Assembly (NCBI RefSeq): GCF_014197535.1
Contig: NZ_JACIFV010000001.1
Location: 567,606 to 631,605, forward strand
Direction of reading: 5' to 3'
DNA length: 64,000 bases
Source of the DNA: Rhizobium aethiopicum
GTDB taxonomy: Bacteria; Pseudomonadota; Alphaproteobacteria; Rhizobiales; Rhizobiaceae
Part shown: positions 28,191-37,161 of the stretch, piece by piece
Position numbering within the stretch: position 1 is the first letter of the stretch
How the letters are laid out: every line of letters starts with the position of its first letter
Notes under the pieces: generated by a model
The model's database searches: none
What the model saw: only the letters and a program-made list of their open reading frames with translations
Told to the model about the DNA's origin: nothing
Program-made: the position numbers and the translations under genes

Positions 28191-30394
28191 CCATTTCAAC
28201 TATCCCGCCAGACCGCAACGCCTCGCTCTCGTCGATGCGTTACGATCCCCGGTTTCAGGTAGAAACGAGGTCGGACGACTTTGACCTCACATCGGGCCTG
28301 CGTCTTATCCGGCGAAGGATGGTGATGATCGCGGCTATCATCACGCTGTTTATGGCGATCGCCGCGATCATGGTTTCGGGGTTGAAGCCGAGTTTTCATG
28401 CCGAGTCCCGGCTGATAATCCACACACCTCTGGCGACGAAACTCGGGCCTGAGGATTCCGGTCGCAACGATCCGCTGGACGCCGCATCGGAGACCGAACG
28501 GCTTCTTTCCAGAAGCATTGCAGAGCGGGTAATCCGCGACCTGCGGCTCGATCAGTGGCCGGAATTCAATCCGGCGCTGCAGGAGAGCTCGCTTATCGAC
28601 AGAGTCCGAGCAATGTTGCGCGGTCTGGTCGACAGAGAAAAACCATTCTCGCCGGTACGAAACAGCATCGAGCCAATCATCCCGAAGTACTACAAGGCAT
28701 TGCGCGTATGGCGCGATGGCCAGAGTGACGTTATTCAGATCGGCTTCGATGCGAGCGATCCCCAACTGGCAGCCTCAGTCCCGAACCGGCTCATCAGCAT
28801 CTATCTCGAAGAGCGGAAGGACGGTCTGCGGGGGCGCCTGGATGCGGCAGAAGAATGGGTTCTGCAGCGCATCGCCGAACAGAAGGACCGCGCTGCGGCA
28901 GCACGCGATGCCGCCGACGCGTATCAGAAAACGATGGACGTCGTCTCAAATGACGACGATCAGGTTGAACAGATCAAGTCAATAATGGAGCTGGGCGAGC
29001 GGCAGACAAAAATCGAACAAAGCCGCACTGAAGCGAGAGCAACGATATCTGCACTGGAAGCGGCTGACGACCTCTCGCTTGCCCTGCAGAATATGGTTAT
29101 TCCCGACAGCATTGGCGCGGCGCAACGGGAGCTTCGTTCGCAGGAGCAAGATCTCGAGCGCCTTCTCGAGATATATGGCAACACCGCCGAAGCCGTGGTC
29201 GATATGCGGGCGAAGATTCTTAAATCCCGCACCGATCTCAGCCTTGCGGTCGATCGATATCTTCAATCCATCCGCTCCAAGCTTGCGGCGCTCGATCATG
29301 AGGATGACGCGGTCCGGTCGGCCTTGGCGGTTGCGCATGAGAAACGCGCTCGCTCTGCCCTGGCGCAAACGGAGCTGGCGCGACTCCAACGCATGTCTGA
29401 CAAGGAGCAGACCGCGCTTGATAAGCTCGAGGAGCAGCGCCGTGGCCTGGCTGCGCAAGCCATGCTGCCGGGAGCGGAACTGGAAGTTTTGTCACCGGCA
29501 GCAGTGCCGCTGGCACCGCAGGGGCGCGGACGACTTTTCTATCTGGTCGGCGCCCTCCTGGCTTCGATATCGATCGCGGTAACAGCCGCTTTCGTGGTCG
29601 AGATGCTGGATAACTCGGTCCGCAGCTTCGATCAGATGGCCGGAATGCCTCGCATAGTGCCAGCCGGATTCATCCCGCGCCTGAAACGGAAGGACCGGGG
29701 GGATCCATCTATGCTCTTTGGGTACATTCAAGACGGGATGTTTGACGAAGCAATTCGCTCGGTCATAACTTCGCTCAAACAGTCCAACGGTGGAAAGCTG
29801 CCTAACAGTATTGTCGTGACGTCGGCTCACAGCGGAGAGGGCAAGTCGCTTGTCGCCAGATCACTGGCAATCGATCTCGCCGCCAACGGAATTCCGGTGC
29901 TGCTTGTTGATGGCGACCTCAGACACGGAAATCTCGACTCGTTTTTCAGGTCAGAACTACAGCAGGGGTTGAACGAATTCCTGTGTCGACAGGCTGGAAT
30001 CCGGGACATCATCGATCACCATCCGAGCGGCATCGACTTCATTCCGGCCGGCAATGCCACTCTCCATCGGCGCGCCCGTATGACGGATGCGGCCGACATC
30101 GTCTCGATGGCCGCCTCGCTGGGCCAAGTCGTCATCTTCGACAGCGCACCCGTGCTCGCCTCGGCTGATACGATGCATCTGACGGCGTTAGCAGAACGAA
30201 CGCTCGTAGTCGTTAAATGGGGTAAGACGAGCCGTCGCGCCGTCGAATTTTGCTTACATCAGCTGAGGACCGCACGCAACGCAGAGCTCTGCGTTGCCAT
30301 AAACAACGTCAATCCGAAACAACACGCCATGTACAACTTCAGCGATTCGGAATTGTTTGTGAAATCACTGAGGAAATACCACGAATTCACCTGA
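28187..30394 (+). CDS. Wzc/ExoP-like polysaccharide copolymerase with BY-kinase domain
   Basis: A 735-residue inner-membrane protein. Predicted membrane segments are at about 44-66 and 448-470, flanking a periplasmic Wzz-type domain with a long coiled coil (about 215-440). The C-terminal kinase domain has Walker [10 protein letters not shown] (about 546-554), Walker A' [11 protein letters not shown] (about 571) and Walker [10 protein letters not shown] (about 648). The C-terminal tail holds only two tyrosines ([14 protein letters not shown]), fewer than in Wzc of enteric bacteria. It would control polymer length and couple to the ExoF-like exporter. ATGA overlap with the preceding GT gene. 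Confidence 0.88.
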   Translation: MTISTIPPDRNASLSSMRYDPRFQVETRSDDFDLTSGLRLIRRRMVMIAAIITLFMAIAAIMVSGLKPSFHAESRLIIHTPLATKLGPEDSGRNDPLDAASETERLLSRSIAERVIRDLRLDQWPEFNPALQESSLIDRVRAMLRGLVDREKPFSPVRNSIEPIIPKYYKALRVWRDGQSDVIQIGFDASDPQLAASVPNRLISIYLEERKDGLRGRLDAAEEWVLQRIAEQKDRAAAARDAADAYQKTMDVVSNDDDQVEQIKSIMELGERQTKIEQSRTEARATISALEAADDLSLALQNMVIPDSIGAAQRELRSQEQDLERLLEIYGNTAEAVVDMRAKILKSRTDLSLAVDRYLQSIRSKLAALDHEDDAVRSALAVAHEKRARSALAQTELARLQRMSDKEQTALDKLEEQRRGLAAQAMLPGAELEVLSPAAVPLAPQGRGRLFYLVGALLASISIAVTAAFVVEMLDNSVRSFDQMAGMPRIVPAGFIPRLKRKDRGDPSMLFGYIQDGMFDEAIRSVITSLKQSNGGKLPNSIVVTSAHSGEGKSLVARSLAIDLAANGIPVLLVDGDLRHGNLDSFFRSELQQGLNEFLCRQAGIRDIIDHHPSGIDFIPAGNATLHRRARMTDAADIVSMAASLGQVVIFDSAPVLASADTMHLTALAERTLVVVKWGKTSRRAVEFCLHQLRTARNAELCVAINNVNPKQHAMYNFSDSELFVKSLRKYHEFT

Positions 30395-30446
30395 ACCGGG
30401 AGTGCATTCACATCTGGTTCCGCCGAAACAAATTACGGAGACCGTA

Positions 30447-31538
30447 GTGAAGAATAAAAACAAGGTTGCGCTGATTACGGGTATAACAGGTCAGGACGGT
30501 GCTTACCTGGCCGAGTTTCTCTTGGAGAAGGGTTATATTGTTCACGGCCTCAAGCGACGCTCATCGTCCTTCAACACCAGCCGCATCGAGCATCTATACG
30601 AGGATCCCCATGTCGAGAATCCCCGGTTCATCTTGCATTTCGGGGACATGACCGATTCAACGAACCTCATCCGTGTCGTTCAGGAAACGCAGCCTGACGA
30701 GATCTATAACCTCGCAGCACAGAGCCACGTTCAAGTCTCCTTCGAGACGCCGGAATATACGGCCAACGCCGATGGAACCGGCACACTTCGGTTGCTTGAA
30801 GCAATTCGCCTCCTGGGACTGACCAGGAAGACTCGCTTCTATCAAGCGTCCACCTCGGAACTCTACGGCAAAGTGCAGGAAGTCCCGCAAAGCGAAACGA
30901 CGCCTTTCTACCCTCGATCACCCTACGCAGCGGCCAAGCTCTACGCGTATTGGATCGTGGTCAATTATCGCGAGGCATACGGCATGCACGCCTCGAACGG
31001 CATCTTGTTCAATCATGAAAGCCCGATTCGCGGCGAAACATTCGTGACCCGTAAAATCACCCGGGCGGCGGCTGCGATCCATCTTGGACTGCAGGAAAGG
31101 CTCTATCTCGGCAATTTGGATGCACAGCGCGACTGGGGACATGCGCGCGAGTATGTCCGTGGGATGTGGCTGATGCTGCAGCAGGACGAACCGGAGGACT
31201 ATGTCCTTGCAACCGGCGAAACGCACTCGGTTCGCTCCTTTGTCGACAAGGCCTTTACCAAGGTGGGCATGCCAATTGATTGGCGTGGGACCGGAGTTGA
31301 GGAAAAGGGGTATGACAAGACATCCGGTCGCTGCGTGGTGGAAATCGATCCGGCTTATTTCCGCCCGACTGAAGTTGACCTTCTGATCGGCGATCCGACG
31401 AAGGCGCATACGAAGCTTGGCTGGAAACACGAGACCAGTCTTGATCAGCTGGTTACGGAGATGGTCCGCGAGGATCTGAAAGTCATGGCACGAAATGTTC
31501 CGGCGGTGAGTGTAACCAAAGGCTTTGCCTATGCCTGA
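30447..31538 (+). CDS. gmd: GDP-mannose 4,6-dehydratase
   Basis: A 363-residue extended SDR. I chose the GTG at 30447, 6 bases after ACGGAG, giving [26 protein letters not shown]; the upstream ATG at 30402 adds an implausible leader. The signatures are [43 protein letters not shown] and [20 protein letters not shown] (YxxxK). It converts GDP-mannose to GDP-4-keto-6-deoxymannose, precursor of fucose, rhamnose, talose or perosamine. No fucose synthase follows, so a downstream enzyme such as the 7.1-kb aminotransferase may use the keto sugar. It lies 52 bases after the wzc-like gene. Confidence 0.93.
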   Translation: MKNKNKVALITGITGQDGAYLAEFLLEKGYIVHGLKRRSSSFNTSRIEHLYEDPHVENPRFILHFGDMTDSTNLIRVVQETQPDEIYNLAAQSHVQVSFETPEYTANADGTGTLRLLEAIRLLGLTRKTRFYQASTSELYGKVQEVPQSETTPFYPRSPYAAAKLYAYWIVVNYREAYGMHASNGILFNHESPIRGETFVTRKITRAAAAIHLGLQERLYLGNLDAQRDWGHAREYVRGMWLMLQQDEPEDYVLATGETHSVRSFVDKAFTKVGMPIDWRGTGVEEKGYDKTSGRCVVEIDPAYFRPTEVDLLIGDPTKAHTKLGWKHETSLDQLVTEMVREDLKVMARNVPAVSVTKGFAYA

Positions 31539-31664
31539 GGTGATCTACAGCCTTGCCGGAAAAAGGGTCTAGGCCGCCGCTCCCCGCGGCATGGTTGCTC
31601 CGCGATCGTGCGATCGTCTCGCTCCGAGGGCTGCGAGATTCAAATGCTGCCCCCGCATAAATGC

Positions 31665-31692
31665 AAAAAAAGCCCGGCTCGAGAGCCGGGCT
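31665..31692 (-). terminator. Strong Rho-independent terminator of the porin gene
   Basis: A 9-bp GC-rich stem AGCCCGGCT / AGCCGGGCT closed by a 4-base loop, followed on the minus strand by seven T. It lies 28 bases beyond the porin stop. On the plus strand it could also weakly end gmd transcription. Confidence 0.9.
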
Positions 31693-31719
31693 TTCCTGAT
31701 CGACCGAAGTCAGACCAGA

Positions 31720-32742
31720 TTAGAACGAACGCTGCAGGCGGAAGTAGCCCGACGTGGAGTCGTCGCCGTCTTCCGGATCGAGGTACTGAACCGAAGCCTT
31801 GGCGTAGAAGTTGTCGACGATCTGGTAATCAACCGTCAGACCAACCTTCCAGGCATCGCCGTCGGCGAAGTCGTTGCCGTCAACACCGTAGTCGCTGTAG
31901 TACTGGACGCCGGGGGTGATCTTGAGCTTGTCGGTTGCCTTGATTGCGTATTCGGCAGCGATAGCCCATTCAGCTGCAGTGTAGTAGGAGCTCGGGCCGG
32001 TGGCGTAGACGGCTGCGAGGCCGAGCGTGCCGGGACCGATGTCAACCGTACCCATTGCGCGGATAGCGCCTTCTTCGTTGTCGACGTCGTAGCCGGCAGT
32101 GATCTGGTAGCTGAAGATACCACCCTTGCCGCCGAGACCGACTGCAACGCCAACGTTGTTGGCTTCTTCGTCAGACTTGTAGAAGCCGTCTTCCAGTTCG
32201 TCGACGCTGATGCCAGCGTAGAAGGCGTCGGTTTCGTACTGATAACGGATGGAGTTATGCAGCGTGACCGGAGAACCGATATCGTCGGTTTCGCCAGAGA
32301 GGCCATCGTCCCACCAGCTGTAGAAGAGACCAGCGCGGAAGCCTGCGATGTCGAGGTAAGCGGAGTCGAGCTTGGCGCCCTGATCCGATGCGTTGTCAGC
32401 ATTGAACTGCATGACGATGACGCCGGTCAGCGGACCATATTCGGTGTCGCTCTTAGCAGTGAACTGAACCTGACCGCGAGTACGGGCATCCCAGTCGCTG
32501 TCGTTGCTGGCCGAGCCGTTGAGCGGCTGATCACCAACGTCGACCTGGAAACGGATGTAACCGTTGATCTTCAGGCAGGTTTCGGTGCCGGGGATGTAGA
32601 AGTAGCCGGTGCCGTAAGCGTCGCAGACGCGAACATATTCAACCGGTTCCGGCTCGGCAGCAACGATAGCGTCAGCAGCCTGAGCACCGGAAACTACTGC
32701 CAGAGCAGCAGCGGAGCCGAGAAGAAGGCTCTTGATGTTCAT
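31720..32742 (-). CDS. Outer-membrane porin of the RopA / Porin_2 family
   Basis: A 340-residue porin. It has the start MNIKSLLLGSAAALAVVSGAQA (signal peptide), the mature N-terminal EPVEYVRVCDAYGTGYFYIPGTETC characteristic of rhizobial RopA/Omp2b-type porins, and a C-terminal Phe. The start at 32742 is favoured by GGAGG located 8 bases upstream; the frame otherwise runs open to 32883. Its codon use (AAC, GAC, GGT-rich) suits high expression. It forms a general diffusion channel in the outer membrane. Confidence 0.93.
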   Translation of the reverse strand: MNIKSLLLGSAAALAVVSGAQAADAIVAAEPEPVEYVRVCDAYGTGYFYIPGTETCLKINGYIRFQVDVGDQPLNGSASNDSDWDARTRGQVQFTAKSDTEYGPLTGVIVMQFNADNASDQGAKLDSAYLDIAGFRAGLFYSWWDDGLSGETDDIGSPVTLHNSIRYQYETDAFYAGISVDELEDGFYKSDEEANNVGVAVGLGGKGGIFSYQITAGYDVDNEEGAIRAMGTVDIGPGTLGLAAVYATGPSSYYTAAEWAIAAEYAIKATDKLKITPGVQYYSDYGVDGNDFADGDAWKVGLTVDYQIVDNFYAKASVQYLDPEDGDDSTSGYFRLQRSF

Positions 32743-33306
32743 AAATGACCTCCAATTCAAAGTTTCGATCGGGTTTGGGATCTTTCGCTGAGCAGCGTTC
32801 CCTGCCCCATCCCCGTGTTTTAAGAAGTGGACGATCCGTCGCCCTTGCTTCCGAGGGTGAAAATACAAGACGGCGGCCGTCACGCAATCACCAACTTACT
32901 CGAATGGGTGGTTTGCGGGAGCCTTCCCGACACTCTGTTGCCGAAAGGACACAAGTCGGGCAACCGGCCCTGATTTCCTTTATGCTTTGTTAAGAAAAGC
33001 CTGATTTTGCCGCAGCTTAGGCGAGCCAAACAAAGAGATGGACATGCGCCCTTCGACGCATTTTGGACACGTTTTTGACAAGTTCAGGCTATTGCGGTGG
33101 AGATGGCAGTTCCCGAAAGCGTAACCGGACGTTCACCCATCCGCTCTCGCTACCGCCTGAGGGCAGAAGCGCGGGACGTGATTCCCGCCAGCGATCTCTC
33201 TCTTCGAAGCGATTCTCCCTTGCGCGCGACTGGCAGGGATAGCCGATTAAGCGGCCGTGATTCGCCGACGGAAGTTGAGATCAGAGATACGCGGTGGAAA
33301 TCAAAG
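32743..33306. other. Intergenic region upstream of the porin
   Basis: About 565 bases with no credible gene on either strand. The part next to the porin gene presumably carries its promoter and leader. The half towards the tRNA is moderately AT-rich with no clear hairpin or repeat. Confidence 0.4.
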
Positions 33307-33397
33307 TGGCGGAGAAGATGGGATTCGAACCCACGATACGCTTTTGACGTATACTCCCTTAGCAGGGGAGCGCCTTCGACCACTCGGCCACCTCTCC
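33307..33397 (-). tRNA. tRNA-Ser (GCT anticodon)
   Basis: The minus strand reads GGAGAGGTGGCCGAGTGG at its 5' end, the anticodon loop CTGCTAA with GCT, a variable arm as expected for serine, the T-loop GGTTCGAATCC and a CTTCTCC acceptor followed by encoded GCCA. The acceptor stem pairs with one G-U. Length 91 bases including CCA. Confidence 0.95.
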
Positions 33398-33566
33398 GGT
33401 GCCGCCTAACTAGGGTGAGCGGTCTGTGAATGCAAGGGTTTTTTGAGTTTTCACCAGAAGAAATGCAGGGGCCGGCGTTTCGGCTTTTGACGGACAGCGC
33501 CTGCCCCCAAAAGCTCGGCCGATCGATCCTCCAGGCGCACACGCCTTGTAGCGCGCGCTCGCGGAC

Positions 33567-34784
33567 TCAGCTCAATAGGCTCTTGAGATCGGCCGAGGCG
33601 TCGGCGAGAATCGCTCGATCGGGATTGGTTCCGGATTCCAGTAGCTTCTTGCCGGTCACATAGGCCTTCGCGTCATTGATCGCATCGACAGCGATCAGCT
33701 GACCTTCCCTGAAGTACCAGATCGAATGAGCCCCTTCGCGGGCGCCCGGACGCAAAAGCGTGTCGTCATAACCGAGATTGAAACCGGCGATCTGGAGTTT
33801 GACGTCGTACTGGTCGGACCAGAACCAAGGCTTCGGCTCATAAGGCTCGTCGCCGCCGGCGATGAGAGCTGCCGCAGCTTCGGCCTGGTCGACGGCATTC
33901 TGCACCGATTCGAGCCTGATGCGCCCACCCTGCCATGGAAGTGCGGCGCAATCGCCGGCCGCAAAAATCGCCGGATCGGAGGTGCGGGCGAATTCGTCGA
34001 CGATAATGCCGTTGGCGACTTCCAGGCCGGCTTCCTTGGCAAGCTGGTCGTTCGGCACGACGCCGATGCCGACGACGACGAAATCGACATCGATGACCGA
34101 GTCGTCGGAAAGGGCGGCGCCGGAAACCCGACCATCCTTGCCGATCAGATGTTTCAGGCCGGTCTTCTCGCGGATCACCACGTCGTGGCTCTCGTGGATG
34201 GCGCGCATGAGGTCGGCCGTTTCCTTCGCCGCGACGCGCTGCAGGATGCGATCGGCCATTTCGATGACCGTGACTTCGAGACCACGATGGCGAGCGACGG
34301 CCGCAGCCTCGAGGCCGATGTAACCGCCGCCGATGATGAGAACGCGACGGCCGGGGCGCATTTCATCGGCCAGCAGATCGGCATCGCGCTTGTCGCGGGC
34401 GACATAGACGCCTTCGAGATCACCGCCGATTGCTGCCGGCAGCCGGCGCGGCGTCGAGCCGGTGGCGAGCACCAGCGTACCATAGTCGAGAACAGAGCCG
34501 TCCTGCAGCAGAACTTGCTTGCTGTCCCGCTCGATCTGCTCGGCCCAGGTCGAAAGGCGAAGATCGACGTCGTTGTCGGCATACCAGTGTTCCGGGCGGA
34601 ACAGCAGGCGGTCGAAGCTCATTTCGCCGAGCAGATATTTCTTCGAAAGCGGCGGGCGCTGATAGGGGGCTACATCCTCGGCGCCGATGAGGGTGATCGG
34701 GCGCGTATCCTTCAAAGCACGCAGTTTGGCTGCCAAGGCGAAACCCGCCTGTCCCGCGCCGATGATCACCACTCTATCCGTCAC
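33567..34784 (-). CDS. NAD(P)/FAD-dependent ferredoxin-reductase-type oxidoreductase
   Basis: A 405-residue two-dinucleotide-binding flavoprotein. The FAD motif VVIIGAGQAGFALAAKLR is at residues 5-22, the NAD motif VLIIGGGYIGLEAAAVAR is near 148, and ATGSTPRRLP and FAAGDCA mark the second FAD contact. This is the rhodocoxin/putidaredoxin reductase family. I chose GTG 34784, preceded by CAGGAG at 8-base spacing; the ATG at 34850 adds 22 unrelated residues. No ferredoxin gene is adjacent, so the partner is unknown. Confidence 0.88.
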   Translation of the reverse strand: MTDRVVIIGAGQAGFALAAKLRALKDTRPITLIGAEDVAPYQRPPLSKKYLLGEMSFDRLLFRPEHWYADNDVDLRLSTWAEQIERDSKQVLLQDGSVLDYGTLVLATGSTPRRLPAAIGGDLEGVYVARDKRDADLLADEMRPGRRVLIIGGGYIGLEAAAVARHRGLEVTVIEMADRILQRVAAKETADLMRAIHESHDVVIREKTGLKHLIGKDGRVSGAALSDDSVIDVDFVVVGIGVVPNDQLAKEAGLEVANGIIVDEFARTSDPAIFAAGDCAALPWQGGRIRLESVQNAVDQAEAAAALIAGGDEPYEPKPWFWSDQYDVKLQIAGFNLGYDDTLLRPGAREGAHSIWYFREGQLIAVDAINDAKAYVTGKKLLESGTNPDRAILADASADLKSLLS

Positions 34785-34870
34785 GATCTCACTCCTGAAA
34801 CTAGGCTCGACATTTACGCCAGGCCTATCCCCTGCCCCATGCGCCGTCAACGGAAAGCGGCTTCTTACAT

Positions 34871-35986
34871 TCAGCCGATTTCGATCCAGCGACGCTCGTG
34901 GAAGGACTGTGCCATGGCATGCACCGACTTTTCTATCCTGAGACCGTCTTTAAATGTCACGATCGACGACGGCTCGCCTGATATTGCCCGGATCAGCTCG
35001 CGGCACTCGATGATCTTCAGATCGTTGAAACCGAGGCCATGGCCAGGAGCCGGGATGAAGCGATCATAGGGCCGATGGGCAGGCGCCGCCAGTATCTTGC
35101 GGAAGCCCTGCTCCGAACCGGGCCCTTCTGCCTGATAGAGTTCAAACTCGTTCATGCGCTCCTGGTCGTAGAGGATCGAGCCTTTCGAGCCGTAAATCTG
35201 CAGGGCGATGCGCCCCTTGCGACCCCAGGCGGCGCGATTCGCCATCAACACGGCGGAGATGCCGCCGCCAAGCCGCATCAGCACGTTGGCTGCATCGTGA
35301 TTTTCGACGGCACGGCGGCCACCCTGGCTGAGCGGACGGTCGGCATAGGGCTTCACCATATCCGTTATGACGGCCTCGACATGGCCGAAAAGATACCAGA
35401 GCAACGACAGCGGGTGCACGGCGAAATCGTCAAGCGCACCATAGCCGGCGGAAAGCTCGCTCTTCCAATAAAAGAAGACGTCGGGATCGGCCATGAAATC
35501 CTCGTCCATTTCGACGCGGACATGATTGACCGCACCGATGGCGCCGTCGCCGACAAGTTTCCTGATGTGCCGCATGACGGGATTCTGAATGTAATTATAG
35601 CCGAGAGCGGCAACCTTTCCGGAGCGCTCTGCCGTCGCCAGCATGCGCTCGGCATCGGCATAGGCGGGCGCCATAGGCTTCTCACACCAGACATGCTTGC
35701 CGGCTTCCAGGGCCGCGATCGCCATCTCGGCATGGAACTGGTTGGGCGTGGTGACGGAAACGACGTCGACATCGGGGTCGGCGATCAGCGCCCGCCAGTC
35801 GGCCGTTGCCTTCTCGAAGCCGAACTCGCCGGCACGGGCCTCGGCAAGCGCGGCATTGGCTTCAGCCAGGTGCACGAGCCGCGGACGCTCGACATCGCCG
35901 AACACGGTCTTTACCGCATTCCAGGCCAGCGCATGGCACTTGCCCATATAACCCGTGCCGATCAAACCGATGCCAAGTGGCTTCAT
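34871..35986 (-). CDS. Gfo/Idh/MocA-family dehydrogenase, inositol-cluster associated
   Basis: A 371-residue NAD(P)-dependent oxidoreductase starting MKPLGIGLIGTGYMGKCH (G-x-G-x-x-G) with VWCEKPMA near residue 97. ATG 35986 has a strong GGAGGAGA upstream. It is transcribed divergently from iolR. In this family myo- and scyllo-inositol dehydrogenases are common, and the position next to the iol cluster supports an inositol or inositol-derivative substrate; the exact isomer is not readable from sequence. Confidence 0.8.
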   Translation of the reverse strand: MKPLGIGLIGTGYMGKCHALAWNAVKTVFGDVERPRLVHLAEANAALAEARAGEFGFEKATADWRALIADPDVDVVSVTTPNQFHAEMAIAALEAGKHVWCEKPMAPAYADAERMLATAERSGKVAALGYNYIQNPVMRHIRKLVGDGAIGAVNHVRVEMDEDFMADPDVFFYWKSELSAGYGALDDFAVHPLSLLWYLFGHVEAVITDMVKPYADRPLSQGGRRAVENHDAANVLMRLGGGISAVLMANRAAWGRKGRIALQIYGSKGSILYDQERMNEFELYQAEGPGSEQGFRKILAAPAHRPYDRFIPAPGHGLGFNDLKIIECRELIRAISGEPSSIVTFKDGLRIEKSVHAMAQSFHERRWIEIG

Positions 35987-36162
35987 TTTCCGTCTCCTCC
36001 AGAACTGTGCGCGGATTTTTGGAATATTTGGATCATTTTGACAAGAGACCGTTGGCAGGCATATGGCCTTCATTCTTCGCTGCGATTGTACAAAACCCTT
36101 CAATTACAGGCGATTAAAAACAATTAGGCGCGCCGTTCGAAATCGTCTATGCTCAGGAATAT

Positions 36163-36176
36163 GGAATATTTGTTTC
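36163..36176 (+). promoter_or_regulatory. Candidate IolR operator upstream of iolR (one mismatch)
   Basis: GGAATATTTGTTTC matches the palindrome GGAA-N6-TTCC reported for the Sinorhizobium meliloti IolR repressor, with one base different in the second half. It lies 19 bases before the iolR start, as expected for autoregulation. A related half-site GGAATATTTGGATC lies at 36021-36034, before the divergent dehydrogenase gene. Confidence 0.6.
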
Positions 36177-36194
36177 ATCCCGTGAGCCGCAAGC

Positions 36195-37070
36195 ATGGAT
36201 AATGATCCCCAAAGGCACGCGCGCGTGCCGCGCGATTTCGAAAGCCTGCGCAGCACTATCATCGAGCGCAAGGCGAACATGCCGAAGCGGCTGGCGCAGG
36301 TCGCCGCCTTCGCGCTCGGCAATCCCGACGAAATCGCCTTCGGCACGACGGCGAGCATCGCGGCCGCCTCCGAGGTCCAGCCGTCGACGCTGGTGCGCTT
36401 GGCGCATCATCTCGGTTATGACGGCTTTTCCGATCTGCAGAGCATCTTCCGTGAAAGGCTGCGCGACCGGACGCTGAGCTATGAAGAGCGGCTCGTCACG
36501 CTGGAGCAAACGAGCGGCGACGACGAAGACGCCAACCTGCTTTCTGGATTCATTGCCGCGGCGAACCAATCGGTCAACCGGCTGGCCGCGACGGTTCAAA
36601 GCGAGACGTTCACGAAGGCGGTGGATATCCTCGCCGCCGCCGAAACGATCTACCTGATCGCCAAGCGCCGCTCCTATCCGCTGACGGCGCATATGAGCTA
36701 CGCATTTTCCAAGCTCAACATCCGCCACCAGATCGTCGCCTCGCCGAACGGAGTCGATCCTGAAATGGTGCAGTTCGCATCGCCGAGGGATGCGGCGATC
36801 GCGGCGAGCTTCTCGCCCTATGCAGCCGACAGCCTTAGCCAGAGCCAGGAGCTTGCCGACCGCGGCGTCCCGGTCATTGCGATCACCGATTCCGCCTTCT
36901 CGCCGCTTGCCGCCTGCGCCACACATTGGTTCGAGGTGGCGGAAGCGGATTTCGCCGGCTTCCGCTCGCTTTCAGCCTCGATGGCGCTCACCATGGCGCT
37001 GCCGGTTGCGATCGCCGAGCGGCGTCGCAAGCGTCAACATCACAAAGCTGGAAAAGAGAAAATGGAATAA
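36195..37070 (+). CDS. iolR: RpiR-family transcriptional repressor of inositol genes
   Basis: A 291-residue RpiR-type regulator. The N-terminal HTH (about 15-85: PKRLAQVAAFALGNPDEIAFGTTASIAAASEVQPSTLVRLAHHLGYDGF) is followed by a SIS sugar-binding domain (about 125-260, IYLIAKRRSYPLTAHMSYAFSKLN and VIAITDSAFSPLA). It is adjacent to iolC, with palindromic operator-like sites at both ends. By analogy with the S. meliloti protein it should repress the iol genes and be relieved by an inositol degradation intermediate. Its stop codon lies inside the first operator. Confidence 0.88.
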   Translation: MDNDPQRHARVPRDFESLRSTIIERKANMPKRLAQVAAFALGNPDEIAFGTTASIAAASEVQPSTLVRLAHHLGYDGFSDLQSIFRERLRDRTLSYEERLVTLEQTSGDDEDANLLSGFIAAANQSVNRLAATVQSETFTKAVDILAAAETIYLIAKRRSYPLTAHMSYAFSKLNIRHQIVASPNGVDPEMVQFASPRDAAIAASFSPYAADSLSQSQELADRGVPVIAITDSAFSPLAACATHWFEVAEADFAGFRSLSASMALTMALPVAIAERRRKRQHHKAGKEKME

Positions 37071-37077
37071 ACATTCC
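37064..37077 (+). promoter_or_regulatory. IolR operator (perfect GGAA-N6-TTCC)
   Basis: GGAATAAACATTCC is an exact match to the reported IolR motif. It overlaps the stop codon of iolR (TAA at 37068-37070) and lies 85-98 bases upstream of iolC. Confidence 0.75.
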
Positions 37078-37093
37078 GAATTGACAAAATATC

Positions 37094-37107
37094 GGAACCA
37101 ATGTTTC
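37094..37107 (+). promoter_or_regulatory. Second IolR operator-like site before iolC (one mismatch)
   Basis: GGAACCAATGTTTC, one base from GGAA-N6-TTCC, starts exactly 30 bases (about three helical turns) after the first site. This tandem, in-phase arrangement would suit cooperative repression of iolCDEB. Confidence 0.65.
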
Positions 37108-37161
37108 ATTATCGACATTCGCAGGCACTGGAAGCCGCGCAAAATCTAGCGGGAGGACATC

